Shown: positions 1 to 8,159, numbered from the stretch's first letter. The stretch: 64,000 nucleotides of DNA from Conexibacter woesei DSM 14684 (GCF_000025265.1 NC_013739.1:3696001-3760000), one strand, 5' to 3'. The notes: generated by a model from the sequence alone, not told the origin. A program made the numbers and translations.

Positions 1-2
1 TC

Positions 3-194
3 GCCGACGCGTTCGGCGCGCTCGACGCGGGCGACCAGGAGCGCGCCCTCGACCTGCTGATCGGCGCGCTGCCGAGCGCCGACGGCGCCAGAGACGACAT
101 CCGCAAGGTCGTCGTCGGCGTGCTCGACGAGCTCGGCGTCGGCAACGAGCTGGCGCGCGACGCGCGACGCCGGCTCGCAGCGGCGCTCTACTAG
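3..194 (+). CDS. C-terminal fragment of YbbN/CnoX-like thioredoxin-TPR co-chaperone (partial)
   Basis: Only the last 63 codons of this gene lie in the window; the 5' part is cut off by the window edge. The peptide has the alternating helical pattern of the tetratricopeptide-like tail of YbbN (CnoX): a run around ALDLLIGALPS, then DDIRKVVVGVLDELG, then a terminal RRRLAAALY, matching the family's usual ending (R-R-L-x-x-L-F/Y). YbbN family proteins combine a thioredoxin fold with this tail and protect or hand over client proteins. The thioredoxin part is not visible, so the assignment rests on the tail alone. Confidence 0.5.
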   Translation, partial: ADAFGALDAGDQERALDLLIGALPSADGARDDIRKVVVGVLDELGVGNELARDARRRLAAALY

Positions 195-221
195 GACCGC
201 CGCTCCCGCATGCCCGGAGCG

Positions 222-227
222 TAGGCT
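222..227 (+). promoter_or_regulatory. -10 element (TAGGCT) of a probable leaderless trkA promoter
   Basis: TAGGCT fits TANNNT and ends six bases before the trkA ATG, so transcription would start at or next to the start codon. There is no ribosome-binding site upstream of this ATG. Confidence 0.4.
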
Positions 228-233
228 GCGGGC

Positions 234-1562
234 ATGCGGATCATCGTGCTCGGGGCCGGCCACGTCGGCATCACCGTCGTCGAGGCGCTCGTCGAGGAGC
301 ACGAGCTGGTGGTCGTCGACCTCGACCCCAACCGCCTGACCGCGCTCTCGAACGCGTTCGACGTCGTGACGGTCGAGGGCAACGGCGCGAGCCGCCGCGT
401 GCTCGACGAGGCGGGCCTCGTCGAGACCGACCTGCTGATCGCCTCGACTGCGCGCGACGAGGCCAACCTCGTCGCCGCGATGCTCGCGCGGCGGCTGTCG
501 CCGTCGACCAAGACGCTCGTCCGCACGACCGACGTCGAGCACCTCAAAGCGTGGCGCGAGGGCGTGCTCGACGTCGACTTCATGGTCTCTTCCGAGCTGG
601 AGGCGGCCCGCGCCGTGATCAACGCGATCGCAGTCCCCGGCGCCCGCGCGACCGACGTCTTCGCCGACGGCCAGGTCGCGATCGCTGAGTTCGACGTCGA
701 GCCGCGCGCGCAGACCTGTCAGTTCGTCGGCGTCCCGCTCGCGCAGGCCCAGCTTCCGGCCGACTCGCGCGTGGCGCTGATCGTGCGCGACGACCGGCTC
801 GTGCTGCCGAGCGGGCGCGAGTCGATCGAGGTCGGCGACCGCGTGATCGTGATGGCCTCGCCGGCCTCGGCGCGGGAGTGGAGCCGGCTGCTGCTGCCCG
901 ACGAGCCCGCGATCGAGAACGCGATCGTCTTCGGCGCCGACCGGCTCGGGCTCGCGGTCGCGCGCAAGCTGCTGGCGCGGCCGATGCGCGTGCGGATCGT
1001 CGAGGCCGACGCCGCGCGGGCGCGCAGAGCGGCGGCGGCGCTGCCGCAGGCGCGCGTCTTCCACGCCGACGCGGTCAACCGCGACTTCCTGCGCGAGGAG
1101 CGCGTCGGCCGCTCCGACGTCGCGATCGCGACGCTCGGTTCCGACGCCGAGAGCCTCTATGCCGCCGTCACCGCGCGCGTCGCCGGCGTGCACACGACGA
1201 TCGGCCTCGTCGACGACCCAATGTCGGTGAAGGTCTTCGACCGCGCCGGGGTCGACGTGACCGTCAATCCGCGCACGGCGACGGCGGAGGAGCTGATCCG
1301 CTTCGCGCACGATCCGCGCACGCGCCAGATCGCGATGCTCGACGACGAGCGCTTCGACGTGCTCGACGTCGTCGTGCGGCCGGACAGCCGGTTTGTCGCG
1401 ACGCGGATCTCGGAGATGCCGAGAACGGGCTCGACGATCGGCGCGATCGTGCGCGACGGGAGAGCCCGCTTCCCGCACGGCGACGACGCGCTGCAGCCGG
1501 GCGACCGCGTGATCGTGCTCGTCGACCCGGCGCGGGCGTCGACCGTCGAGCAGGCGCTGTAG
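234..1562 (+). CDS. trkA: Trk potassium uptake system NAD-binding regulatory protein TrkA
   Basis: This 442-residue cytoplasmic protein is the gating subunit that controls potassium flow through TrkH. It has two RCK_N/RCK_C repeats: a Rossmann nucleotide site GAGHVG at residues 7-12 and a second, degenerate one near FGADRLG around 233, each followed by a TrkA_C domain (about 140-220 and 360-442). The length is typical for full two-repeat TrkA. The stop codon is followed directly by the trkH ATG, so the two are co-translated. RCK_C domains are known c-di-AMP receptors in several TrkA/KtrA-like proteins; whether these bind it is not visible. Confidence 0.93.
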   Translation: MRIIVLGAGHVGITVVEALVEEHELVVVDLDPNRLTALSNAFDVVTVEGNGASRRVLDEAGLVETDLLIASTARDEANLVAAMLARRLSPSTKTLVRTTDVEHLKAWREGVLDVDFMVSSELEAARAVINAIAVPGARATDVFADGQVAIAEFDVEPRAQTCQFVGVPLAQAQLPADSRVALIVRDDRLVLPSGRESIEVGDRVIVMASPASAREWSRLLLPDEPAIENAIVFGADRLGLAVARKLLARPMRVRIVEADAARARRAAAALPQARVFHADAVNRDFLREERVGRSDVAIATLGSDAESLYAAVTARVAGVHTTIGLVDDPMSVKVFDRAGVDVTVNPRTATAEELIRFAHDPRTRQIAMLDDERFDVLDVVVRPDSRFVATRISEMPRTGSTIGAIVRDGRARFPHGDDALQPGDRVIVLVDPARASTVEQAL

Positions 1563-3107
1563 ATGTCGCTGTGGCCGCGGCCGTCGCGGCGCTCGCGGCG
1601 GTCCTCGCTCGGCGTCGACCTGAACGCGGTCCTCGACCTGCTCGGCGGGGTGCTGAGATGGGTCGGCCTGCCGTTCATCGCGCCGGCGCTCGTCGCCGCG
1701 TTCGCGGGCGAGGCGATCTGGCCGTGGCTGTTGACCGGCGCGGCGACCTCCGGCACCGGCCTGCTGCTCGACCGGTTGACGGCCGAGCGGCGCGTCGAGC
1801 GGATCGGCACGCGCGAGGGCTTCCTCGTCGTCGCGCTCGTGTGGCTCGTCGTGCCGGCGTTCGCGGCGCTGCCGTTCGTGCTCGGCGGCGAGCCGCAGCT
1901 GTCCAAGCCGGTCGACGCCTACTTCGAGGCGATGTCGGGCTACACGGCGACGGGCGGGACGGTCGTCCCCCACGTCGAGCAGCTCGGGGAGGCGACGCAG
2001 TTCTGGCGCCAGCTGAGCCACTGGCTCGGCGGGATGGGGATCATCGTGCTCGCGATCGCCGTGCTGCCGCGGCTGCGCGTCGGCGGGCGGCAGCTGCTGC
2101 AGTCCGAGCTGGCCGGGCCGACCGAGACCGAGAAGCTCGGCGCGACGATCCGCGACACGGCGCGGCGCCTGTGGTCGCTGTACGTCGGGCTGACGCTGGT
2201 CGCGACACTCGTGCTGTCGCTCGTCGGCTGGCTCGGTCTCGACCCGGAGATGAATCCGTGGCAGGCGTTCGCGCACGCTTCCTCGGCGATGGCGCTCGGC
2301 GGCTTCTCGCCGCAGGGCGAGTCGGTCGCGGCGTTCGCGCCGATCACGCAGTGGCTGCTGTGCCTCGTGATGATCGTCGCCGGCTTCAACTTCCTGCGCC
2401 TCTTCCGCGTGCTGATCCAGCAGCGCGTCGCCGAGTTCGCGCGCGACGACGAGGTGCGGCTCTACGTCGGCTTCCTGCTCGTCGCGACCGCGCTGCTGCT
2501 GACCGAGCTGCTGACGAGCGACATCGCCTCAGGTGAGACCGCGGTCCGCTTGGCCGCCTTCCAGGCGACGTCGATCATGACGACGACCGGCTTCGCGACG
2601 GCCGACTACACGACCTGGGGACCGCTCGCGACGGTCACCCTGCTGCTGCTGATGTTCATCGGTGCCTCCGCCGGCTCGACCGGCGGCTCGATCAAGGTCA
2701 AGCGCCACCTGCTGCTGTTCCGGATGGTCCGCCGCGACCTCGCACAGGCCGCCCACCGCGACGTCGTCGTGCCGGTCCGCGCAAGCGGCTGGGTGGTCGA
2801 CGAGCGGGCGCTGCGCTCGGCGGTGCTGTTCGTGCTGCTCTACATGTTCACGTTCGCGCTCGGCGCGCTCGGCCTCGTGATCGACTCCGAGCGCGTCGGC
2901 GGCGACCTGACGCCGTTCGAGGCGATCGGCGCCTCGGCGGCGTGCATCGGCAACGTCGGGCCGGCGTTCGGCTTCGCCGGCCCGTACGGCTCCTACGCCG
3001 ACTTCAGCAACCTCTCGACGGCGGTCCTGACTGCGCTGATGTGGCTCGGCCGCGTCGAGATCGTCCCCGTCGCCGTCCTGCTGACGCGCAGCTTCTGGCG
3101 GCCGTAG
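1563..3107 (+). CDS. trkH: Trk potassium transporter membrane subunit TrkH
   Basis: This 514-residue integral membrane protein is the potassium-conducting subunit of the Trk system. The four pore-loop filters of the SKT superfamily can be read in order: MSGYTATGGTVV (about residue 123), AMALGGFSP, MTTTGFATADY (about 340) and ACIGNVGPAFG (about 460), together with the conserved GGSIKVKR after the third. It starts on the base after the trkA stop. A long perfect hairpin lies 25 bases downstream, as expected for the end of a two-gene operon. Confidence 0.95.
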   Translation: MSLWPRPSRRSRRSSLGVDLNAVLDLLGGVLRWVGLPFIAPALVAAFAGEAIWPWLLTGAATSGTGLLLDRLTAERRVERIGTREGFLVVALVWLVVPAFAALPFVLGGEPQLSKPVDAYFEAMSGYTATGGTVVPHVEQLGEATQFWRQLSHWLGGMGIIVLAIAVLPRLRVGGRQLLQSELAGPTETEKLGATIRDTARRLWSLYVGLTLVATLVLSLVGWLGLDPEMNPWQAFAHASSAMALGGFSPQGESVAAFAPITQWLLCLVMIVAGFNFLRLFRVLIQQRVAEFARDDEVRLYVGFLLVATALLLTELLTSDIASGETAVRLAAFQATSIMTTTGFATADYTTWGPLATVTLLLLMFIGASAGSTGGSIKVKRHLLLFRMVRRDLAQAAHRDVVVPVRASGWVVDERALRSAVLFVLLYMFTFALGALGLVIDSERVGGDLTPFEAIGASAACIGNVGPAFGFAGPYGSYADFSNLSTAVLTALMWLGRVEIVPVAVLLTRSFWRP

Positions 3108-3132
3108 GCGGCGCGGCGGCGAGTCCGCGGAC

Positions 3133-3181
3133 GAGCCGCGGTCGTTTGCTGGTCCGTGAGACCAGCAAACGACCGCGGCTC
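3133..3181. terminator. 22-bp perfect hairpin between convergent genes, probable bidirectional terminator
   Basis: Arms 3133-3154 and 3160-3181 are exact reverse complements with a five-base loop CGTGA. The element fills the gap between the convergent trkH and DsbA-like genes. It has no T-tract, which is usual for high-GC actinobacterial terminators. It is longer than most terminators and could also be a dispersed palindromic repeat. Confidence 0.7.
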
Positions 3182-3190
3182 CCGCTCGTC

Positions 3191-4087
3191 CTACGCCGCG
3201 CGCCGCGCCTCGGCCGCCTCGACGCTCCAGAACGCGTCGCTGCCCGCGGCCTGCTCGACCACGCCTGTCGTGGCGGCGAGCCGGGCGCGCGCGTCCTCGC
3301 GCGAGATCCCCATCACTACCGCGACCTCCTGCGTGGCGAGCGGCTCGGGCGCCCACGCCAGCAGCTCGTCGACCGACTCCGGCTCCGCTCTGCGCGGCAG
3401 CTCGGGGTCGAGATTCGCGACGGCGACTTCGTAGGCGAGCGCCGGCTGGAAGCCGGGCGCCTCGATCGTGACGCGGTCGGACGGACGCGTGAAGACGAGC
3501 GACGGCGCGGTGTAGCGCCATCTCGACGGGTCCTCGGTCACTCTCGCGAGCTTGCCGCTGAGCGCGACGGCGGCCGGGCCGGGAGCACGCGCTGCGGCCA
3601 TGTCGCGCGCCAGGGCGTGGTCGACGGCGGGGTCGCTGAGCCAGCGCTCGAGCACGGCCGGGTCGATCCCGGCCTCCGACGCGGCGGCGACGATCGTCTC
3701 GGGCTCGTCGAGCTGTGCGGTCGGGATCGTCATCGCGTGGACGCGCAGCCGTCGCAGCAGCGCCTCCGCGAGCGCCGGGCCGGCATGCGCGCGCGCCGCG
3801 ACGACCGCCCTGGCGGCCGGCTTCGTCGCACCCATCCGCGCGCGGACCGTCGCGTCGAGCGGCATCCCGTAGCGCTCGGCGAACTCCGCGAAGCCCTCCG
3901 CGAGCATCTCGGGCGTGTAGCCGATGCGGACGTAGTGCTCGCGGTCGGAGCTGAGCACGATCATCCGCGTGCGCCACTCCAGCGCATCGCCGTAGAGCCA
4001 TCTCAGGCGCCGCTTCATCGGCTCCGCGGACCACGCCCACGGGCATGCGGCGTCGGTGTATTCGGTCACTTCGATCGTCGAACCCAT
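3191..4087 (-). CDS. DsbA/FrnE-family thioredoxin-fold protein
   Basis: The 298-residue protein has the DSBA oxidoreductase fold as seen in FrnE and 2-hydroxychromene-2-carboxylate isomerase relatives: an N-terminal strand IEVTEYTDAACPWAW, an inserted helical domain and a conserved cis-Pro-like segment near WRYTAPSLVF. The active-site motif is C-P-W-A rather than CxxC, so only one cysteine is present and a classical disulphide exchange is unlikely; a glutathione- or mycothiol-linked or isomerase role is possible. No signal peptide is seen, so it is probably cytoplasmic. I chose the ATG at 4087 over 4108 because 4089-4104 carries overlapping palindromes that look like an operator rather than coding sequence. 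Confidence 0.7.
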   Translation of the reverse strand: MGSTIEVTEYTDAACPWAWSAEPMKRRLRWLYGDALEWRTRMIVLSSDREHYVRIGYTPEMLAEGFAEFAERYGMPLDATVRARMGATKPAARAVVAARAHAGPALAEALLRRLRVHAMTIPTAQLDEPETIVAAASEAGIDPAVLERWLSDPAVDHALARDMAAARAPGPAAVALSGKLARVTEDPSRWRYTAPSLVFTRPSDRVTIEAPGFQPALAYEVAVANLDPELPRRAEPESVDELLAWAPEPLATQEVAVVMGISREDARARLAATTGVVEQAAGSDAFWSVEAAEARRAA

Positions 4088-4088
4088 G

Positions 4089-4104
4089 ATTGCGCAATTA
4101 TTGC
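4089..4104. promoter_or_regulatory. Overlapping palindromes at the start of the DsbA-like gene (candidate operator)
   Basis: ATTGCGCAAT (4089-4098) is a perfect palindrome and GCAATTATTGC (4094-4104) is an 11-base inverted repeat sharing bases with it. The stretch is AT-rich in a GC-rich genome and abuts the chosen ATG at 4087. A repressor bound here would block transcription of the DsbA-like gene. Confidence 0.45.
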
Positions 4105-4126
4105 ACACGCAACGGTTAGGTTCCTG

Positions 4127-5239
4127 TCAGAGCGGCAACGCGAGCTGGTCCGGTGGCGGGGCTCTCCCCCCACTGCCCGCCTTCGCCCCCTCCTCGTCCT
4201 CGAACGAGGCGAGCCGGACCCCGAGCAGCCGCACCGGACGCGGCGGGGCGTAGGCGCGCAGCAGCTCGAGCGCGACGTCGGTCACGAGCGCGGTGTCGTT
4301 CGTGTGCGCGTCGACCGTGCGGGCGCGCGTCACCGTCGTCCAGTCGTCGAGCCGCACCTTGATCGCGATCGTGCGGCCCCGCTTCTCCCGTCTCTGCAGC
4401 CCCTCGCACAGCCCCTGCGCGAGCCTGCGGAGGATCTCCTCCAGCTGCGTCAGCGAGGTGACGTCCTCGTCGAAGGTCCGCTCGTTCGAGCGCGACTTCA
4501 GGACGCGCGAGGTCTCGACCTCGGACGAGTCGTGGAAGTGCGCGCGGCGCAGCAGGTCTCTGCCGTGACGCGCGCCGAAGCGCTCCGTCAGCCGCTCCTC
4601 CGGCGTCGCCTGCAGCTGGCCGATCGTCTCGATCCCCATCTCGCGCAGCCGCTCGACCGACTTCGGCCCGATCCCCGGCAGCAGCTTCGGCGAGTGGCCG
4701 GCGAACCGCTGCGCCGCCTCCTCCCGCCCCATCGCGACGAAGCCGGCCGGCTTGCCGAGGTCCGAGCAGATCTTCGCGATCAGACGCGAGGGGCCGAGCC
4801 CGACCGAGACCGTGATCCCGGTCTCCGCTCTCACCTGCTCGACCAGCTCGCGCAGCACCCGCACCGGCTTCTCGACGCCGGTCAGGTCGGCGTACGCCTC
4901 GTCGAGCCCGAGGTGCTGGAGCCTGCCGAGCCGCCCGCCGACGATCTCCCACAGCGCGCGCGAGACGCGCCGATACGACTCGAAGTCGGGCGGCAGCAGG
5001 ATCGCGTGCGGGCACAGCCGCTTCGCGCGCGAGAGCGGCATCGCGGAGCCGACGCCGTATCTGCGCGCCGCGTACGAGGCGGTCGTGACGACGGAGCGCG
5101 GCCCGTCATGGGCGACGATCACGGCCTTGTCCCTCAAGTCAGGCCGTCTCAGCAGCTCGACCGACGCGTAGAAGGCGTCGCAGTCGAGGTGCGCGATGAC
5201 GCGCTTGGGCCTGTCCTCGGGGCGAACGTCTGTTCCCAC
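4127..5239 (-). CDS. dinB: DNA polymerase IV (Y-family translesion polymerase)
   Basis: This 370-residue enzyme copies past damaged template bases. The catalytic palm motifs are present: LDCDAFYASVE near residue 18 and LDEAYADL near 115, which supply the metal-binding acidic residues, followed by helix-hairpin-helix thumb sequence (LLPGIGPKSVERL) and the little-finger domain. The protein ends in QLALPL, a beta-clamp-binding motif. The start is GTG at 5239 with TACAGT six bases upstream, suggesting a leaderless mRNA. A LexA-type box overlaps the first codons. The gene is divergent from nothing close by and stands alone between the DsbA-like and RlpA-like genes. Confidence 0.95.
   Translation of the reverse strand: MGTDVRPEDRPKRVIAHLDCDAFYASVELLRRPDLRDKAVIVAHDGPRSVVTTASYAARRYGVGSAMPLSRAKRLCPHAILLPPDFESYRRVSRALWEIVGGRLGRLQHLGLDEAYADLTGVEKPVRVLRELVEQVRAETGITVSVGLGPSRLIAKICSDLGKPAGFVAMGREEAAQRFAGHSPKLLPGIGPKSVERLREMGIETIGQLQATPEERLTERFGARHGRDLLRRAHFHDSSEVETSRVLKSRSNERTFDEDVTSLTQLEEILRRLAQGLCEGLQRREKRGRTIAIKVRLDDWTTVTRARTVDAHTNDTALVTDVALELLRAYAPPRPVRLLGVRLASFEDEEGAKAGSGGRAPPPDQLALPL
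5224..5235. promoter_or_regulatory. LexA/SOS-box-like site at the dinB start
   Basis: GAAC-N4-GTTC with a flanking C on the 5' side matches the core of the Gram-positive/actinobacterial LexA operator. It lies at codons 2-5 of dinB, just downstream of the inferred transcription start, a position where LexA would block the polymerase. Confidence 0.5.
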
Positions 5240-5245
5240 ACGGGT

Positions 5246-5251
5246 ACTGTA
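5246..5251 (-). promoter_or_regulatory. -10 element (TACAGT) of leaderless dinB promoter
   Basis: On the minus strand TACAGT lies six bases before the GTG start of dinB, with no Shine-Dalgarno sequence between them. Confidence 0.45.
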
Positions 5252-5284
5252 CGCCGCCGGCCGGAGCGACCGGCGGCGTCCAGC

Positions 5285-6271
5285 TCAGACCGTCGTCCAG
5301 ACCGTGCCGACGCCGTCGAACCCGAGGGCGCGTGCGGTCGCGCCGGTGAGGTCCCACTCGCGCGCGCCGACGTACGGGCCGCGGTCGATCACCGGGACCG
5401 TGACCTGACGGCCGCCGTAGCGGATCGTCACCTTCGTGCCGCACGGCAGTGACTTGTGCGCGACGCCCATCTGCGAGTAGCCGAGCGTGCCGCCGCAGGC
5501 GAGCGGACCACCGTAGATGCCGTACCACGACGCGAGCGAGGCGCGGTAGCCGCGGACCGAGCCGGCGTGCGCGACCGTGCCGGCGTTCGCCTTCGTGCCG
5601 GCCGAGCGCACGCGCAGCTTGGTGGTGCCGAGCCGCTGCGCGACGACGCGCGCGGAGAAGTGGCCGTCGGCGCGGGTGACCGCCCGGCCGACCGCGCGCC
5701 AGCGACCGCCGACGTTGCCCTCGACGGTGACCTGGTGGCCGCGGGTGCGCGGCAGCAGCACGCCGCGGACGCGCACGGCGCCGCCGGTGCGCGTGTCGTG
5801 GCTGCGACGCTTGACGACGAGCTGGCCGGCGACCGCCACGCGCGACGCGCGGCTGGCCGACTGCGCCGCCTCGGCAGCGGCCGAGGCGCTGGCGGCGACG
5901 ACGCGGACCTTGCCGGTCGCGCGCAGCTCGGCGGCAAGCCGGTAGCGGCCGTCGGGCCGCACGCGGGCGGTCTCGATCGCCCGCCACCGGCGCCCGGCCG
6001 GCGCGTACTGGAGCGCGACCGAGCCGTCGTGCGCGCCGGCCGCTATGCGGCCGTGCACGACGACGTCCTGGCCGTAGCGCAGGCGCCGGTCCTTCAATCT
6101 GGCCGTCGGTGCTGCGGCGGGCGCTGCTGCGGCGGCGGGCGCGTGCGCGACCGGAGCCGGGGCGCCGCCGGCGGCGACGGCGAGCGCCGTCGCGGACAGG
6201 GTGGTGCCGACTGCGAGCGCGCCGGCCGCAACGTGGCGCGGCCGCACGCGCAACGGGAGTTGCGAGCGCAA
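5285..6271 (-). CDS. Exported RlpA-like double-psi beta-barrel cell-wall protein
   Basis: The 328-residue precursor has a basic N-terminus and hydrophobic segment (residues 13-35) typical of a secretion signal, two Ig-like/adhesive beta domains (about 55-225) and a C-terminal RlpA-like double-psi barrel: ASWYG, ACGG, LPCGTKV and VIDRGPYV with the catalytic-type Asp, ending WDLTGATARALGFDGVG. RlpA domains bind or cleave peptidoglycan glycan strands. The start is TTG at 6271, chosen because an AAGGAGG ribosome-binding site sits nine bases upstream and immediately after the riboswitch. The c-di-AMP riboswitch plus CRP-type promoter resemble the leader of actinobacterial resuscitation-promoting factor genes, so a role in wall remodelling tied to osmotic state is inferred. 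Confidence 0.85.
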   Translation of the reverse strand: MRSQLPLRVRPRHVAAGALAVGTTLSATALAVAAGGAPAPVAHAPAAAAAPAAAPTARLKDRRLRYGQDVVVHGRIAAGAHDGSVALQYAPAGRRWRAIETARVRPDGRYRLAAELRATGKVRVVAASASAAAEAAQSASRASRVAVAGQLVVKRRSHDTRTGGAVRVRGVLLPRTRGHQVTVEGNVGGRWRAVGRAVTRADGHFSARVVAQRLGTTKLRVRSAGTKANAGTVAHAGSVRGYRASLASWYGIYGGPLACGGTLGYSQMGVAHKSLPCGTKVTIRYGGRQVTVPVIDRGPYVGAREWDLTGATARALGFDGVGTVWTTV

Positions 6272-6284
6272 CGGAGTGTGACCT

Positions 6285-6505
6285 CCTTCGTGCCGACCGC
6301 ACGCCTACGGGGTTAGCTGACGGGCTCGCGGCGGCTCGGCGCTCGCGCGGCGGAGCGCGTGTCGCGCTCGCTGCGTCTCGGTCGATTCGTCGCTACGGCG
6401 GCAGCAGCCGCTCGATTCGCCCCGGCCGGAAGGAGGTGCTGTTCCGGCAGTGGGTCCCCCGTTCGCCCCTGTTTCGGCCAGGGGCGACTCGGCAGGTCGG
6501 ATGTG
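6285..6505 (-). ncRNA. c-di-AMP riboswitch (ydaO-yuaA type) in the leader of the RlpA-like gene
   Basis: The minus strand carries the hallmark blocks of the ydaO-yuaA RNA in order: ACGGGGGACCCA, then GGGGCGAATC, then CCCGTCAGCTAACC followed by CGTAGGCG, and finally the gene's ribosome-binding site. The 5' CCGACC (6495-6500) can pair with GGTCGG (6293-6298) to close the outer helix. Between the second and third blocks lies a long GC-rich variable stem. In characterised cases c-di-AMP binding lowers expression of the downstream wall-hydrolase or osmolyte gene, usually by terminating or blocking translation. Confidence 0.9.
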
Positions 6506-6554
6506 AGCCGCCAAGGTAGCCCTGCCCCAGCCGCGCTCTGTGACCGATCTCACA
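6506..6554 (-). promoter_or_regulatory. CRP-type operator and -10 driving the riboswitch-controlled transcript
   Basis: TGTGA-N6-TCACA at 6539-6554 is a perfect CRP/Cmr consensus. A -10 TACCTT lies on the minus strand at 6513-6518, giving a start near 6506 and placing the site centre about 41 bases upstream, the class II activator position. The predicted RNA 5' end is right at the riboswitch outer helix. The site also lies upstream of the divergent acyltransferase gene and could affect it. Confidence 0.7.
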
Positions 6555-6665
6555 AGACACTCTCGATCGGTCAGCGAACTGACACGAATCGGCGCAAAAA
6601 CGTTTCATCACGCGCGTTTCCTCCGCAGACCCGAGCCGTTGCGCGCGGGGTCCCGAACCTCCAGA

Positions 6666-8159
6666 ATGGCGTCCGTGGCCAACCGCGACCGACTCTCCGG
6701 GCTCGACTCGTCCTTCCTGCACCTGGAGCACGACGCAGCCACCCACATGCACGTCGCCTCGTGCATGGTCTTCGACGGCCCGCCGCCGACGCACGACGAG
6801 CTCGTCGCGCACGTCGAGGCGCGCCTGCACCTCGTGCCGCGCTACCGACAGCGGCTCGCGTTCGTGCCGTACGGCCAGGGCCGGCCGGTCTGGGTCGACG
6901 ACCCGCACTTCAACACGCGGTATCACGTCCAGCACCACGCGCTGCCCGCGCCCGGCGGCGAGGAGGAGCTCAAGCAGCTCGCCGGCCGCGCCTTCTCGCA
7001 GCAGCTCGACCGCAACAAGCCGCTGTGGGAGCTGTGGCTCGTCGAAGGGCTCGCCGACGGCCGCTTCGCGCTGCTCGGCAAGACGCACCACGCGCTCGTC
7101 GACGGCATCTCCGGCGTCGACATCACGACCGTCCTGTTCGACCTCACGCCCGAGCCGCCGCCGACCTCGACGCCCGAGGTGCCGTGGGTGCCGCGCCCGC
7201 TGCCGACGAACGCGCAGCTGCTCGCCGACGCGATGCTGGAGCGCACGACCGTCCCGGCCGAGATCGTCCGCGGCATGCGCGCCTCGCTGCGCGCCCCGCG
7301 CCGCGTCGTCAAGAAGGTCGTCGAGGACCTCGCCGCGGTCGGCTCGTTCACGCTGCCCGGCGTGCGCGGCGCGCCGCCGAGCCCGCTCAACGTCAGAATC
7401 GGCCCGCACCGCCGCTTCACGTGGACCAACGAGGACCTCGAGCGCGTCAAGCAGATCAAGAACGCGCTCGGCGGGACCGTCAACGACGTCGTGCTGGCGA
7501 CCGTCGCCGGCGGCCTCGGCCGCTACCTGCGCGCGCACGGCCACCCGACGATCGACCTCGTGCTGCGCGCGATGATCCCCGTCAGCGTGCGTGCCGACGC
7601 CGAGCGCGGCGCGCTCGGCAACCAGGTCGCCGCCGTCTGGGCCGGGCTGCCCGTCGGCGTGACCGACCCGGTCGAGCGGCTGGAGCTGGTCAAGCACGAG
7701 ATGGAAGGCTTGAAGGAGTCGGGCCAGGCGGTCGGCGCGCGCGTGCTGACAGAGCTGACCGGCTTCGCGCCTCCGACGGTGATGGCGCAGGCGGCGCGGC
7801 TGCAGGCCCACCAGCGCTTCTTCAACCTCGTCGTCACGAACGTGCCCGGCCCGCAGCTGCCGCTGTACGTGCTCGGCCGCCGGATGCAGGCGATCTACCC
7901 GATGGTCCCGCTCGCCCAGAACCAGGCGCTCGGGATCGCGATCATGAGCTACGACGGCTGCATCTCGTTCGGCCTCAACGCCGACTTCGACGCGCTGCCC
8001 GACCTCGACCTGCTCGCCGGCCAGCTGACCGAGGCGCTGGAGGAGCTGGCCGCAGCGGCCGGCTTGCCGCCGCTCGGCTCGCCGCGCAGACGCCGCAACG
8101 GGCGTCCCGCGAGCAGCCCGAGCCCCGCACGCGCGGCAGCCGGCGGCAGCGCCGAATAG
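6666..8159 (+). CDS. Wax ester synthase / diacylglycerol O-acyltransferase (WS/DGAT)
   Basis: This 497-residue protein belongs to the bifunctional WS/DGAT family that makes triacylglycerol or wax esters from acyl-CoA at the membrane. The catalytic HHxxxDG motif is read as HHALVDG at residues 141-147, and the conserved C-terminal NVPGP and the NADFDALPD segment are present. The start at the ATG 6666 (MASVANRDRLSGLDSSFLHL) gives the family's usual N-terminus; a longer reading from 6540 adds a sequence unlike the family. The last residues are Ala/Pro/Ser-rich. A small membrane protein gene follows after ten bases. Confidence 0.9.
   Translation: MASVANRDRLSGLDSSFLHLEHDAATHMHVASCMVFDGPPPTHDELVAHVEARLHLVPRYRQRLAFVPYGQGRPVWVDDPHFNTRYHVQHHALPAPGGEEELKQLAGRAFSQQLDRNKPLWELWLVEGLADGRFALLGKTHHALVDGISGVDITTVLFDLTPEPPPTSTPEVPWVPRPLPTNAQLLADAMLERTTVPAEIVRGMRASLRAPRRVVKKVVEDLAAVGSFTLPGVRGAPPSPLNVRIGPHRRFTWTNEDLERVKQIKNALGGTVNDVVLATVAGGLGRYLRAHGHPTIDLVLRAMIPVSVRADAERGALGNQVAAVWAGLPVGVTDPVERLELVKHEMEGLKESGQAVGARVLTELTGFAPPTVMAQAARLQAHQRFFNLVVTNVPGPQLPLYVLGRRMQAIYPMVPLAQNQALGIAIMSYDGCISFGLNADFDALPDLDLLAGQLTEALEELAAAAGLPPLGSPRRRRNGRPASSPSPARAAAGGSAE

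Noticed and set aside
2529..4097. Long Arg/Ala-rich reading frame on the minus strand across trkH and the DsbA-like gene
   Set aside because: It runs antisense or out of frame to recognisable conserved proteins and has the Arg/Ala/Gly composition of a GC-rich shadow frame.
4088..4108. Seven-residue N-terminal extension (MCNNCAI) on the DsbA-like protein providing an extra CxxC
   Set aside because: The extension is encoded by overlapping palindromes that look like an operator, and the family N-terminus fits the ATG at 4087.
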